NCBI GenBank assembly: GCA_027076405.1
Contig: JALTJN010000196.1
Span: 62,001 to 126,000 of the forward strand
DNA: 64,000 nt
Direction of reading: 5' to 3'
Origin: Chromatiales bacterium
Lineage (GTDB): Bacteria; Pseudomonadota; Gammaproteobacteria; UBA6429
Of this stretch, positions 8,701 to 17,319 are shown in pieces. Made by a program: the position numbers and the translations under genes. Every line of letters begins with the position of its first letter. Within the stretch, counting starts at the first letter, position 1. Below the pieces are notes generated by a model, which was given only the letters and a program-made list of their open reading frames with translations, did not search any database and was not told where the DNA came from.

Positions 8701-10807
8701 TGATTTTTGCCGCCGGCATCCGCTCGGTACCGTATGTTGCCGTATTCTTGATATTACTGGCGTCAGATGGGATATTGCATGACCAATGATCAGTCGAAGC
8801 ATTATAGTTAATGGTGGCATCGGCATTAATCAAATAAGAGACGAAGGCAGCAATATCAGTGGGAGGTACCCACGGCGCACCAATTTTAACGTAAATATCA
8901 ACCGCTTCAATCGGGGCAGGCTGTACTGCTTCAAGCGCCATAATATTTGATTGATAATTAATACCAGCAGTACATTCGAGCGCTTTATCTTTGGCTACGT
9001 CGAGTTTTTCGACCACATTTCCGCTTAAATATTCATCAGCGGTGACATAGTTATTAAGCTGCGGATCAAAGAAGACGACTTTATTAAGATCATTTAAGAT
9101 ATCACGCTCATTTAAGCCAGTTAAAGAAGCCATAAAATCAATATCAACATATCCTTTATCGGATAACGAGATCATAAGTGCGTCATGCGCAGTGTCAGCA
9201 TGCGTAGGGCGCTGATAAGGTGTTATAACACGCTGAGTAAAGATATCAGCCAATGTCCAGCTTGGGGCAACAGGGGCGCACTGGAGGCGTTTAGCAACAA
9301 CTTTGCTAATACCGTTTTCATAATCTGTTTCCAGTGATAACAATAAAGGTAAATCAGGATCATTCTTAAATGCCTGGGTATTACCAAAAGAATGAATCGC
9401 CCCATGACGTTTCGTGAAATCAGCATAAACATTATTCAACCGTTGACGCTGAGCATCAAGTTGAACGTCAGACGTATATGCAGAGCTTTCCATTTCCAGT
9501 AGCGTTAAAAGTATATCGCGTAACGCAATTAAGCCGTGAATACGTTGTCCACGTTTGACACCAACTTTGGTAATCGTAGCCTGTGGCACCTCGTTAGCAT
9601 CAAAAACACGTTGTGCAATCCGGTTATCCTTAGTAACAAAATAATTATAGATTTTTATTTGCTCTGGATGTAAGTCTGTTAATGCTTCAAGGTCAACAAC
9701 AGGTTCAATCTCCACGGCTGACTTGGAGGTATTGGCGGCCACTGTATAGATGTTTTCAGGCAATAAATTAATCACTTCATTGAGCGAATCATTAAGATCA
9801 CGTCCATCATCAACGCAAGCACCTGACAAAGAACCATACATTGTTCCTTTGCAAGCCATTTCACCTAAAACAAATTCGGGGTGTTCATCGAAATAGCGGT
9901 TATATGTAATTTCAAGACCATCTGAGTCGGCTTGTGTACAGACATTGAGCCATGACGGGTTATTCTCAGGCTTATCAACTTTCTGAAAAAACAAAATATC
10001 AGTGGTAACTTGTGTGCCAGCATCACTGAAAACATTGTTAGGCAACCTGATTGCACCGACCAGATTAGCCTTACCAGCTAACATTTTACGAACATCATTA
10101 TTTTTCTTATCTAGCATGAAGTTGCTGACAACCATTGCCAAAATACCGCCAGTGCGAAGCAAGTTGAGACTTTTTAGAAAAAAGAAGTTATGAATGCTAA
10201 GGCTTTTCCTGGCGACTTTACGATCATATAGTTTGTGTGAGCCAAAAGGCACATTGCCAACCGCAACATCGAAATAGCCGTCTGCATAATCTACGTCACT
10301 AAAGTTTGTTTCAATATGTAACGTGCTATCTGGATAGAGGTTTTTAGCGATTGCGCCAGGAATCGGATCAAGTTCAACACCGACTAGATCAGAGTCGCGC
10401 TGAATGGCTTCTGGTAGCCGACCAAAAAACCGACCTGTTCCCATTGCTGGATCGATAATACGTCCAGAGCGAAAGCCCATGCGATGTAAGCCGCTATAAA
10501 TTGCATCAATAATAAACTCAGGCGTATAGAAAGAATCAAGTACGGAGCGTGAGGCAGCCTGGTATTCTGCATCCGTGAGCGTATCCATAAGTTCTGACGC
10601 TTCTTTTGACCATTTCCCATTTGTTAATTCAAATGCAGCAGGGATACCACCCCATCCGGTAAAATCATTAAGAGCGTCTTTATCAGAAGGTGTCAGTGAC
10701 GCGCCGTTCTTAGCAGCATCAAGAACAGAAAGCGCCTTCATGTTGGCATTAAATTTAGTTTTAGCACCTGATAATGTGCAGGCATTTTTGATTTTATAAT
10801 TGTTCAT
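5774..10807 (-). CDS. N6-adenine methylase / SNF2-type helicase fusion (N12-class, COG4646-like)
   Basis: About 1677 residues from the Met at 10807. A longer reading to 10837 would begin inside the promoter and is rejected. The N-terminal methylase has motif I DPAMGTGRF near residue 119 and NVPF (a variant of NPPF/NPPY) near 186. The helicase part has Walker A GTGKT near 815, a DEAD-like DESDEY near 978, ATGTPISN, and motif VI QRDGRIVRPGN near 1354. Such fused methylase/helicases are common on conjugative plasmids and integrative elements, where roles in anti-restriction or DNA processing are suspected but not settled. No separate restriction nuclease domain was recognised. Confidence 0.85.
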   Translation of the reverse strand: MNNYKIKNACTLSGAKTKFNANMKALSVLDAAKNGASLTPSDKDALNDFTGWGGIPAAFELTNGKWSKEASELMDTLTDAEYQAASRSVLDSFYTPEFIIDAIYSGLHRMGFRSGRIIDPAMGTGRFFGRLPEAIQRDSDLVGVELDPIPGAIAKNLYPDSTLHIETNFSDVDYADGYFDVAVGNVPFGSHKLYDRKVARKSLSIHNFFFLKSLNLLRTGGILAMVVSNFMLDKKNNDVRKMLAGKANLVGAIRLPNNVFSDAGTQVTTDILFFQKVDKPENNPSWLNVCTQADSDGLEITYNRYFDEHPEFVLGEMACKGTMYGSLSGACVDDGRDLNDSLNEVINLLPENIYTVAANTSKSAVEIEPVVDLEALTDLHPEQIKIYNYFVTKDNRIAQRVFDANEVPQATITKVGVKRGQRIHGLIALRDILLTLLEMESSAYTSDVQLDAQRQRLNNVYADFTKRHGAIHSFGNTQAFKNDPDLPLLLSLETDYENGISKVVAKRLQCAPVAPSWTLADIFTQRVITPYQRPTHADTAHDALMISLSDKGYVDIDFMASLTGLNERDILNDLNKVVFFDPQLNNYVTADEYLSGNVVEKLDVAKDKALECTAGINYQSNIMALEAVQPAPIEAVDIYVKIGAPWVPPTDIAAFVSYLINADATINYNASTDHWSCNIPSDASNIKNTATYGTERMPAAKIIKCLLNNRPITVKDKVIVDGQNRYITNTEETLSANNKAQEIRDEFEDWLWSDDERRIRLTDYYNKTYNVFNVRHWDGSHLVLPGKNPHITLRPNQINGVWRAIQNQNVLFDHEVGTGKTFTCVTSIMEMRRMKLVNKPVIVVPNHIVLDWSRDFMTLYPQAKILVPTKRDFEKKNRQILFSRMATGDWDAIIVPHSSFERIPMPIDFQIRFLKDQVSDIKEAIHELSEREGRKLSTKRLEKKIEGIKHKIDKLTLAKEKVSSLDFSQIGIDMLVVDESDEYKNLYYNTGMSNVGGLGNPEGSQKAFDMFMKTRFTQTNDGRVLFATGTPISNTIAELYTLQRYMQYDVLKERNLVHFDQWARVFAEPVAAWELDATGVNYELKTRLARFVNVSELVSMTSQYSDCVTQDDFKQQVKDAGLAWPIPPIATGKPESIIVKPTTEQLEYMQNIVKRAENKPSDPSIDNMLKITNDARKCGLHMRTIDPRLPESSSEKINTCVDNVYSIWEQWSEHKGTQLIFSDLSTPKSAQQQLRNEILSLVSRANDGDEAAEQELAKIPNGEILSLNNEYSAYDDIKAQLVERGVPVEQIAFIHDAKNDKQRISLFEDMRHGRVRILIGSTRKMGAGTNVQRLLVASHNLDGIWRPRDAVQRDGRIVRPGNYLFETIPNFSIRILRYATERTYDARMWQTVEVKQRFITQIRKATPGLRVVEDVCGTTASFAELKAAATGNLLILEQVRLDSEVNQLKTLQKHYKRKLLRVRDTIRALDGFEEKRLARIATMENDIIIRDENTQDDFSITISNKHYNEHGSAAFKLTQIMNTYTNINYSAQELVGHYRGFNIEFKTTFTGASVYLSCTEHRYHVSNLSYSDKGNGLIRKINNTIDNIEAFIVTEQNYLGEDRENLKNAIAESTTTFKQEKELALKEKQLANVLLELELCKDKDYTPRSVNDVLGINQSESNVTPKQLSFFDEEEAA

Positions 10808-10835
10808 GGGAATACCTTTGTAAAATGTTAAACAC

Positions 10836-10863
10836 ACTTTACAAAAGCGGCGTATTCCCGCAC
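10836..10863 (-). promoter_or_regulatory. GTGCGGGA-family promoter, methylase/helicase
   Basis: On the minus strand, GCGGGA is followed by 14 bases and TAAAGT. Transcription would start near 10829, placing the coding start at 10807. Confidence 0.65.
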
Positions 10864-11010
10864 GCAGATAAATTGATTAATTTATTATTTTAATAATCCA
10901 ATAGTCTATGCATTTTCTTCGTATTGAACCTCCCCATGAATAAATTCAGGGGATTCTAAGTACGAACGATAGAGGGTTTTTCGTCTGCCGAGGCAGCGCG
11001 AAGATTGACT

Positions 11011-12453
11011 CTACCCAAGCACTCTTTGACGTGCGATCAACTCTGACGGTATAGCCACCGTAGGGAAGGACGAACCTTTCCCGTTTGCTGATTGGTCTTT
11101 ACATAACCCCACACGTCGCAACAGTGGTTCCACAGTCGCCCAGCTTTTTTCAAGCTGAGAAAGGTTATGCTCATCACCTTGCGCATTTAAGGCAAGGAAC
11201 GCGCTATAAGAGTCTCTTTGTACAACGCTCGATTCATCCGATAAAAGATGATAACGTTGTGAAAGAGGTTTCTTAGTGCATAAGCCATTAGTATAATCGA
11301 ACTGGCTCATTTTTAATGCCCAGGTATTTAGCTGAATCAATTTCCCACCAGCACTTTCAGCCTTGCGGTTCAATTGTTCGATAAACATACTGGGCGCACG
11401 TTGTTTTACACTACGTCCATATAGCTTTTGAAAGGCTTTATAAGATAGCTTTTCTGTTTTAATAATATTACCAAGGCCGAGTATCTTGTTAGTTAATTGG
11501 CCGTGTTCACTTTTTCTGACAGATGCAAGTCTGCGCTCAATTTCAGCAAGTTTTTTTTGCAACAAAAGATACCGCGAAGACTTAACCCATGATCTTGCGC
11601 CTTTTTTGTTTGTACCATTCGCATTATAGTTATCAGGATTAGTTGCGCGTCGAGAGCGATCTAAGGCACGTTGGATGCGTTTAGTTTCCCGCCAAGGTTG
11701 ATCGACAGAGGGGGCGAACCTCTCAAGACCTGCACCTGATTCGCTTGTGATAGCAATAGCGCTCGGTCCAACATCCAAACCCACTGCACACCCAGTTAAG
11801 GGGAAATCATACCGTACTGGAGCTGTCCCTTGTTGTACTAGCTGTACGTACCAACGACGATGACCGTTAATATTTCTCCATAGAATACGGCAATACTTTG
11901 TGGGTGATTTAAGCCCTTTTTCAAGATATTCATTTTTGATTGATTTTACATTAAGAGTGATCTTGCCCCACTGAACAACGCCTGTTGATTTATTAAACCG
12001 AATACAGGCAGTATTAGTTTTCCCCTCAACAGAATGCAGAGGACGCCTATATCCCTTGAATCTTGGTTTTCCGCGTTTCTTAAAACGGTACTCAGACACT
12101 GCTTTGTAAACACGTGTAGCGATTGTTTGACACTCATGAGAGCCAAGCCGAGAAGTCCAGCCACCTTTTGCTCTGACAATTTTTACGAAGTCATGAAGCG
12201 AATATTCAGAAAATCCATAGAATTTGTTTAACTCATTAAAGGCTTTGCGACGATCCTTTGGTTCGATTATTGAAATGGCGTCTTTCCAGGCATTTGAGTT
12301 ATGCATTAAGCGAAGACGTTTTAACCCTTCGTGTAGCAGTGCATTATAAATCCTACGGCCGGCTTCTAAACGAGACCACATTATACGGTCGTCCATTATG
12401 GACGCTGATAATGGTAGCTCTAACACAAAAGACGGAGAGGAGTTTTTAGCCAT
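11011..12453 (-). CDS. tnpB: TnpB, RNA-guided endonuclease of the IS605-type element
   Basis: About 480 residues from Met at 12453, which overlaps the tnpA stop (ATGGCTAA). An in-frame start at 12522 would overlap tnpA further. The RuvC-like acidic residues are visible: GLDVG (Asp), KTEKLSYKAFQ (Glu) and QRDSYSAFLA (Asp). The zinc-ribbon segment before the last motif retains only one Cys (NGLCTKKPLSQR), so the usual CxxC pairs are missing. This may be normal for its subfamily. TnpB proteins of this family cut DNA guided by an RNA made from the right end and promote element retention. Confidence 0.85.
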   Translation of the reverse strand: MAKNSSPSFVLELPLSASIMDDRIMWSRLEAGRRIYNALLHEGLKRLRLMHNSNAWKDAISIIEPKDRRKAFNELNKFYGFSEYSLHDFVKIVRAKGGWTSRLGSHECQTIATRVYKAVSEYRFKKRGKPRFKGYRRPLHSVEGKTNTACIRFNKSTGVVQWGKITLNVKSIKNEYLEKGLKSPTKYCRILWRNINGHRRWYVQLVQQGTAPVRYDFPLTGCAVGLDVGPSAIAITSESGAGLERFAPSVDQPWRETKRIQRALDRSRRATNPDNYNANGTNKKGARSWVKSSRYLLLQKKLAEIERRLASVRKSEHGQLTNKILGLGNIIKTEKLSYKAFQKLYGRSVKQRAPSMFIEQLNRKAESAGGKLIQLNTWALKMSQFDYTNGLCTKKPLSQRYHLLSDESSVVQRDSYSAFLALNAQGDEHNLSQLEKSWATVEPLLRRVGLCKDQSANGKGSSFPTVAIPSELIARQRVLG

Positions 12454-12892
12454 CGATGCTATCCAGATAGTTTTGCCATTTTTCTTTTTGGTTGTCACGC
12501 TCGGATGTTTGCTGGTTTTCAATATATTGTTTTACAACCTTAAGCGGAGCACCGCCCACTGTTGATACAAAATAACTGTTAGTCCATAACGTAGGAAGCT
12601 TGGTTTTTAACGCTGGAAACTCTTCACGCAACAGGCGCGAGCTTCGCCCTTTAATTGTTTTGACAAACTTATTAACGCCTAGTTGCGGATGAATGCCAGC
12701 AAGGATATGAATATGATCGACATCTATTTCCATCTCAATAATATCTACAGATAGTTCTTTTGCAACCGAATTAATAATAGCCTTTAATCTTTTTTCAACC
12801 TTACCAACTAAGATTTTCCGCCTATATTTGGGGCAAAAAATAATATGGTACTGGCAATTAAACACCACGGAGCGGCTAGTTTTATACTTCAT
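12446..12892 (-). CDS. tnpA: TnpA, Y1 (HUH) transposase
   Basis: 148 residues from the second Met (MKYKTSRSVVF), which matches the usual start of IS200-type transposases. A Met five codons earlier (12907) is possible. The HUH motif is in DVDHIHILAG and the nucleophile Tyr in VVKQYIENQ. It cuts and rejoins single-stranded element ends at hairpins. The reading frame is intact, so the element may be active. Confidence 0.9.
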   Translation of the reverse strand: MKYKTSRSVVFNCQYHIIFCPKYRRKILVGKVEKRLKAIINSVAKELSVDIIEMEIDVDHIHILAGIHPQLGVNKFVKTIKGRSSRLLREEFPALKTKLPTLWTNSYFVSTVGGAPLKVVKQYIENQQTSERDNQKEKWQNYLDSIDG

Positions 12893-13042
12893 AAGTGTAT
12901 TATGCATAATATAATTGTATAATACAAGACATAGCCTTATATCCCTACGGATAAATCAGAGGGCTTTACGGCTAATATTGGTAATCACGAATGAATCAGT
13001 ATTTAAAAAAAGTATATCGCTCATTGGTTCATCCTTATTTTG

Positions 13043-13837
13043 TTAGTGTTTTTCTTTATACCCAAACATCGCCCAGTTTGTCGGATCAATAAGTAAGGGA
13101 TGTGATGTTAATTTTTTGCAATCAATAAAGCCGCCGTGACGATCGATCTGGCCATGACGCAGTAGAGACCACAGCAGCGCAAACGCGAGATCAGCAACCA
13201 TGATATTGACGGGAATATCCTGGACAGCGATTGCTTCTTCTAAGGAACAGGAGGGGGTATCACCTTCATCCAGCGCTGGATCGGTTAATTCTGGATATAA
13301 GTCAAAACAATTAGGTATTCGCATGCAAGAATCAATATCGTGACCTAAATGCCCTAATATAACGGAGCCTTGAAATTCGTTATTGCCGGTATCGAGCCAA
13401 AGCATATCATCGCAATAATAACTTTTACCGAACTTACCGATATCTGCGCGAACAGCCGCTTTATCAACACAGGTAATAAGCAAATCAGTATTACGATCAA
13501 GTCGCTCAATCTGAAATGGTTCATTATAGGCATCCCAATTAAGCCCGTAAGCCAAATTAATGCGATGTATGGTTAGAATTGCCTTTGATTGACCAATATC
13601 GACCGGCAGAAAGTTCTGACGACCAATATTAGCGTGAGAGACATCTTTAGGATCATAGACGGTGACGTTAAGCCCGTAGGGGTGTCCTGTGCCAATAAGA
13701 CCGAAATGGAGCCTTACCAATTTCGCAATCATTTCCCCGCCCGTACCACCGGCACCCGCCACAATGACATTGATGGGATTATCCATCCACTCTAAGGGTA
13801 AAAATAGCTTATTATCGAATTTCCGTTTACGCGCCAT
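13043..13837 (-). CDS. PRTRC system ThiF-family protein (E1-like)
   Basis: 264 residues. An N-terminal Rossmann segment carries NVIVAGAGGTGGEMIAKLV, followed by VYDPKDVSHANIGRQNF and an ITCVDK stretch, all typical of ThiF/MoeB/E1 adenylating enzymes that activate a C-terminus for transfer. The start ATG overlaps the PRTRC A stop (TAATG). It is the last gene of the B-A-ThiF unit. The substrate of PRTRC ThiF is not known. Confidence 0.88.
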   Translation of the reverse strand: MARKRKFDNKLFLPLEWMDNPINVIVAGAGGTGGEMIAKLVRLHFGLIGTGHPYGLNVTVYDPKDVSHANIGRQNFLPVDIGQSKAILTIHRINLAYGLNWDAYNEPFQIERLDRNTDLLITCVDKAAVRADIGKFGKSYYCDDMLWLDTGNNEFQGSVILGHLGHDIDSCMRIPNCFDLYPELTDPALDEGDTPSCSLEEAIAVQDIPVNIMVADLAFALLWSLLRHGQIDRHGGFIDCKKLTSHPLLIDPTNWAMFGYKEKH

Positions 13838-14472
13838 TATTCTTCCTCCCAGGGATTCCATTCAAGTGGGTAAAAGAACCCATCAATACATATTCGACTA
13901 ACAGTGGTAATACTACTCAAATCACGGCAATGACCCAAGACCGAGGAAAATTGAATACCGGCAAAATCGGATTGATCATCAGTAGCCGAAAAATAGCTAT
14001 TCAATTCACCATGAGAATGGATGTCAAGGACAACATCTTCATCATCATAAGTCTTTGTCTGATATTGAATATGGCCAGCGCTGGCGCTATTGATAACAGG
14101 TTCATGCAAGGTATAACGAGTAGATTCACTGTCATAGAGAACAATAGCCGCATATTCGTTCGGGCAGGCATTAATCGCATTATGTTTAATTTTGTCAATG
14201 ATGGACAAAGGTATTAACCCACCATCGAGTATGACCGATTCCTTTAGCTCACCATAGGGCATCGGTACAGGCATTGTGTGTATTTTAAGGGTTAAGCTAA
14301 GGGCTTTTGTTCTGGCTTGTACATACACCCCGTCAGAAGCCATCACGTAGCGTTTTGAGCCTATTTCAAGTTCAGGGAGCGTGCCGAAACGGGGCTGCAT
14401 CAATGTCGGAGTGATTGGCAACAAGGCTTTATCTGTTTCATGAGTCAAATAAGGAAAATCTATCGCATTCAT
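13837..14472 (-). CDS. PRTRC system protein A (JAMM/JAB-like)
   Basis: 211 residues. The C-terminal half has DIHSHGELNSYFSATDDQSD, matching the metal-binding HxH...SxxD core of JAB/MPN metallo-isopeptidases. It starts by ATGA overlap with protein B and overlaps ThiF, so the three are probably translated together. An E1-like enzyme beside a JAB-like protease recalls ubiquitin-like conjugation and removal. Whether a modifier exists here is unknown. Confidence 0.85.
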   Translation of the reverse strand: MNAIDFPYLTHETDKALLPITPTLMQPRFGTLPELEIGSKRYVMASDGVYVQARTKALSLTLKIHTMPVPMPYGELKESVILDGGLIPLSIIDKIKHNAINACPNEYAAIVLYDSESTRYTLHEPVINSASAGHIQYQTKTYDDEDVVLDIHSHGELNSYFSATDDQSDFAGIQFSSVLGHCRDLSSITTVSRICIDGFFYPLEWNPWEEE

Positions 14473-15191
14473 CGTTTAAGCCATTCTTGTAATGTCATGT
14501 TAATAGGGCGTAGAGACTTAGATGGAAATTTAGTGGTTTTTTGACGACCTAGCTTTTCCCAAAACCGTAGCAGTTCTGCGGTACTGGTTTGCTTGCTCTG
14601 CGATTTATGCTGCAACGTGTAATCATGATTGATATGGCTGTAGGCAGTGTCGGTGATCACCTTTTCCCATTCGATCATTGTGCAAATAGATGAATCGCTC
14701 GGCAGGGTAGCACTGCCTGTGCAGACGCGGGTATCTTTATAGATATTCATTAGCGGGGCGTGATACAGCGCTGTCTTGGCTGTAGGACGTTTGGTGCCTT
14801 TATAGGCAGCAATTTTAAGGGTGCCATTTTTAACCGCGTAAATAAGGTTAGGGTAAGGGGCGTTATTAATGCGGTGTATCTTGTTATTGATATTAAAATG
14901 CACAGGGTGGCATTTGCCTTTAACGTACCAGATAAGCGTATCGGCTTGTTGAGCTAACAAGTTCTCTGGCAGCAACCCAATTCCCTTATAATGTTCATCG
15001 AACAAACAGGCAACCAGTGATTTTTTATCGCCGTGCGTAAGCGGTTGACCGACACCAATAACCGGCACGTTTTTATGCTGTCGTATAGGGTGTTTAGTAA
15101 CAAAACCACCTGATGTATTGTTTCCATAAATAACGAAGGCGCAGAGCGGTTTTGCGGTATCGGTTAAATTTGAATAGAACGATTTACTCAT
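14469..15191 (-). CDS. PRTRC system protein B
   Basis: 240 residues, the usual size. The stretch YKDTRVCTGSATLP near the middle resembles the conserved core of PRTRC protein B. No catalytic motif is recognisable. First gene of the B-A-ThiF unit, about 25 bases after the predicted transcription start of its own GTGCGGGA promoter. Confidence 0.82.
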   Translation of the reverse strand: MSKSFYSNLTDTAKPLCAFVIYGNNTSGGFVTKHPIRQHKNVPVIGVGQPLTHGDKKSLVACLFDEHYKGIGLLPENLLAQQADTLIWYVKGKCHPVHFNINNKIHRINNAPYPNLIYAVKNGTLKIAAYKGTKRPTAKTALYHAPLMNIYKDTRVCTGSATLPSDSSICTMIEWEKVITDTAYSHINHDYTLQHKSQSKQTSTAELLRFWEKLGRQKTTKFPSKSLRPINMTLQEWLKR

Positions 15192-15222
15192 GATAATGCC
15201 TGTTTGGTGATTGTTGATGAAC

Positions 15223-15250
15223 AGCTTAACGGTTAGGGGTATTCCCGCAC
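15223..15250 (-). promoter_or_regulatory. GTGCGGGA-family promoter, PRTRC B-A-ThiF
   Basis: GCGGGA, 14 bases, then TAAGCT. It lies just past the end of PRTRC F and separates the cassette into independent units. Confidence 0.6.
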
Positions 15251-15263
15251 GCCTTTAGTCTTA

Positions 15264-16484
15264 TTAGATTTGTGTATCGTTTGCGTATTGCATAAGTGTG
15301 TAAAGTTTAAGGCCTGTGGCGATGTCGCTGATAATAGTGAATGCTGCATCAGTTGGGGTATTGTCGTTGAGTAAGGACAGGTACAGAGTAGGCGGTGTAT
15401 CATCGCCACCAAACGCCTCGGTGGTATAAAGCATGAACTGATCGTCAAACGCATTTCCATAACCTATGACGGTACAATCAGCATAGTAGCCGCAATCGAG
15501 TGATTCGTGTAGTCGTGATGTTTGCCAATACAGTTTACGTGCTGCGATGAATGATTGTTGGGTTGGGTAACGCGCTAAAGCGGTATCAATTACGGTATTA
15601 ATAAAATCGATCCAGGGTGAAGATATATAGTCCTTGTGTTGTTTGTCGCTAATAAATATCTTCATTTCTTTTTTAATATGCTTAATTACTTTATGTAAAG
15701 GAAAAAACTTGCTGGTGTATTTAAACGGAATTAATTTGTCTTTATGTTGACCGTAAGGGATCAACATAGCTCCCATTATATCAATCAGTTCCTCGCCAAA
15801 ACACTGATAAAGATAAAGCTCATGCTGTTTACAGTATTGAAAGGCTTTTTGTGGTTCATTAGTTAGATCAAGTTGTTGAAGTTGAACAAGATCGTCATAA
15901 AATTCATCGAACATAAGGTTATCTGTGTCATAGACATTCATGGGTTGAGTACTTTCACAAAAAGAGTTGCTAATGATATTGATGGCATTGTGCGCCATTT
16001 TTGATAAGGCATCAGGGACTTCCAGTAAAGTAGACACATTCAGTAATTTTGGATCATCGAAAATGACCGCTAATAAGCCGCCTTCGCTGGCGGGGGTGAT
16101 ATCCAGTGATGTGGTCAAAAAGCCGCGTTGATTAGGGGTATTAGCAAGACTATCCAGATGATGCAGTAGGGCGAACCATGCCCGAGACATTGCCTCAATG
16201 ATGTTTTTATCGGTACATGCGTCGATGTCACCCATGTTAATAGATAGATAATCGCACTGCTCACCGGCAAGTAAAAAGGCGGCGAAACAGGCGATATTAT
16301 CAGGGCTGAGAAGTTCAATATTCTCAGACAAAACATGAGAACAGGTGCGACTAAGGCGCGGTGGCAACAGTGGCTTTATGGGAGCAATCTCTGGCAGGGT
16401 GGCACTTCTCTGCTTTGATGTCGCGCAGAGGTTTGTTGTCCCAGGTTGAGTATGCGACTTAGTTTGTTGTGCGTAAGATAACAT
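15264..16484 (-). CDS. PRTRC system protein F
   Basis: 406 residues. Identified by size, by its place between C and B, and by a C-terminal half without recognisable enzyme motifs. The N-terminal 50 residues are low-complexity and Pro/Ser-rich. A GTG-initiated frame overlapping the C stop (GTGA at 16561-16564) runs 62 codons in another frame, so the true N-terminus, or a small separate gene, is uncertain. Confidence 0.72.
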   Translation of the reverse strand: MLSYAQQTKSHTQPGTTNLCATSKQRSATLPEIAPIKPLLPPRLSRTCSHVLSENIELLSPDNIACFAAFLLAGEQCDYLSINMGDIDACTDKNIIEAMSRAWFALLHHLDSLANTPNQRGFLTTSLDITPASEGGLLAVIFDDPKLLNVSTLLEVPDALSKMAHNAINIISNSFCESTQPMNVYDTDNLMFDEFYDDLVQLQQLDLTNEPQKAFQYCKQHELYLYQCFGEELIDIMGAMLIPYGQHKDKLIPFKYTSKFFPLHKVIKHIKKEMKIFISDKQHKDYISSPWIDFINTVIDTALARYPTQQSFIAARKLYWQTSRLHESLDCGYYADCTVIGYGNAFDDQFMLYTTEAFGGDDTPPTLYLSLLNDNTPTDAAFTIISDIATGLKLYTLMQYANDTQI

Positions 16485-16560
16485 GCTTCTTTTTCGTCAG
16501 CCTTTTTTGAATCGTTATTAGCAATAAGTGATCGAAGTCGTTGCCGGTTTTTTCTGGCGC

Positions 16561-16794
16561 TCACGTCGCCCCCTTTGTTTTTGCAGGGGGCTTTTCGACA
16601 GGGTAAACCAGTTTGTCGCCTTCATTGTAGGGGGTGCCGATGGTGCATTGTGCTAACTGTGGGTAGTTAGGTTGATACAATGCAAGCGCATCAGTGGGGT
16701 CTAATGGTGTTTCGCTGGGCGGGAAAGGCAGTTCAACGCTGCCCATTTTAAAAACCCGTGTCAGTTCAACTGCTTTTTTTGATAATTTAGCCAT
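16561..16794 (-). CDS. PRTRC system protein C
   Basis: 77 residues. The pattern RVFKMGSVELPFPP... then LYQPNYPQL... and Y-V-E near the end matches the small PRTRC protein C family. It is short enough to be considered as a modifier-like partner for the ThiF/JAB pair, but it ends KTKGAT rather than in a free Gly-Gly, so this is only a thought. It lies 15 bases after protein E. Confidence 0.85.
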   Translation of the reverse strand: MAKLSKKAVELTRVFKMGSVELPFPPSETPLDPTDALALYQPNYPQLAQCTIGTPYNEGDKLVYPVEKPPAKTKGAT

Positions 16795-16809
16795 AATAAT
16801 GTCCTTGGG

Positions 16810-17259
16810 TTAATCGAAAGCGTTAGGGCTGGTTGCGGCAGTGGGTGTATCGTTGCTTTCAGCATCAGTTGGGGTTGAGGGTTCAGGCTTTGCCGAACCG
16901 CTCTGTTTGGGTTTAGCAACCGTTTTTGAGGCCGCAGCAGCCGTATTACGGGCTTTCTTGGTCGATTCGCCTAATGACTCAATTAAGGCTTGTTGGGCGC
17001 TGACAAGGCTTTCACGCGCCCGTGTGAAGTCGGTCAGACGGGCTTCAAAGTCGCTGTCCAGATTAGCCGGTGTATCGACAATTTGCATCGGCAATGACAA
17101 AGAGGCGCGTACCTGTTTGAGATCATCATTGGCATTTTCATCTTCTTTACCAAGCATGGGTATATAGGTGACAGAGAGGCGCTTACCTTTACGCACAACC
17201 TGTAAGTTAAAGCCTTCTCCATCGAGCATGGCGGTTTCAAGTGTTGTAAATAAGTTCAT
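16810..17259 (-). CDS. PRTRC system protein E
   Basis: 149 residues. The N-terminal globular half (MNLFTTLETAMLDGEGFNL..., VTYIPML) is followed by an Ala/Lys/Pro/Ser-rich tail from about residue 100. First gene of the E-C-F unit. Confidence 0.83.
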   Translation of the reverse strand: MNLFTTLETAMLDGEGFNLQVVRKGKRLSVTYIPMLGKEDENANDDLKQVRASLSLPMQIVDTPANLDSDFEARLTDFTRARESLVSAQQALIESLGESTKKARNTAAAASKTVAKPKQSGSAKPEPSTPTDAESNDTPTAATSPNAFD

Positions 17260-17288
17260 AATTAGTCTCTTTGATTGTTGTTAGAAAC

Positions 17289-17316
17289 AGTGTAACGAGG
17301 TTATTGGTTCCCGCAC
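17289..17316 (-). promoter_or_regulatory. GTGCGGGA-family promoter, PRTRC E-C-F
   Basis: GCGGGA, 14 bases, TACACT. Located between ParB and protein E, close to the ParB stop. Confidence 0.65.
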
Positions 17317-17319
17317 GGG

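Larger units (their letters stand above)
10924..12980 (-). mobile_element. IS200/IS605-family element with tnpA and tnpB
   Basis: The right end lies at about 10924: read on the minus strand, a hairpin (CCCC-TGAA...TTCA-TGGGG) precedes GGTTCAA. The left end lies near 12980, upstream of tnpA, with nested inverted repeats (TAGCC...GGCTA around CCCT...AGGG, 12932-12974). There are no terminal inverted repeats or target duplication, as expected for single-strand, Y1-mediated transposition. It sits between the PRTRC ThiF gene and the methylase promoter. Exact ends are approximate. Confidence 0.75.

Noticed and set aside
11011..12453. TnpB-derived nuclease-dead repressor (TldR-like)
   Set aside because: All three RuvC acidic residues are visible and an intact tnpA lies next to it, so an ordinary IS605 TnpB is simpler.
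13930..14217. Plus-strand 95-codon frame within PRTRC A
   Set aside because: Shadow of protein A on the other strand.
16376..16564. Separate 62-codon gene starting GTG over the PRTRC C stop
   Set aside because: It overlaps PRTRC F heavily and lacks a recognisable pattern. Kept only as a note on the uncertain F start.
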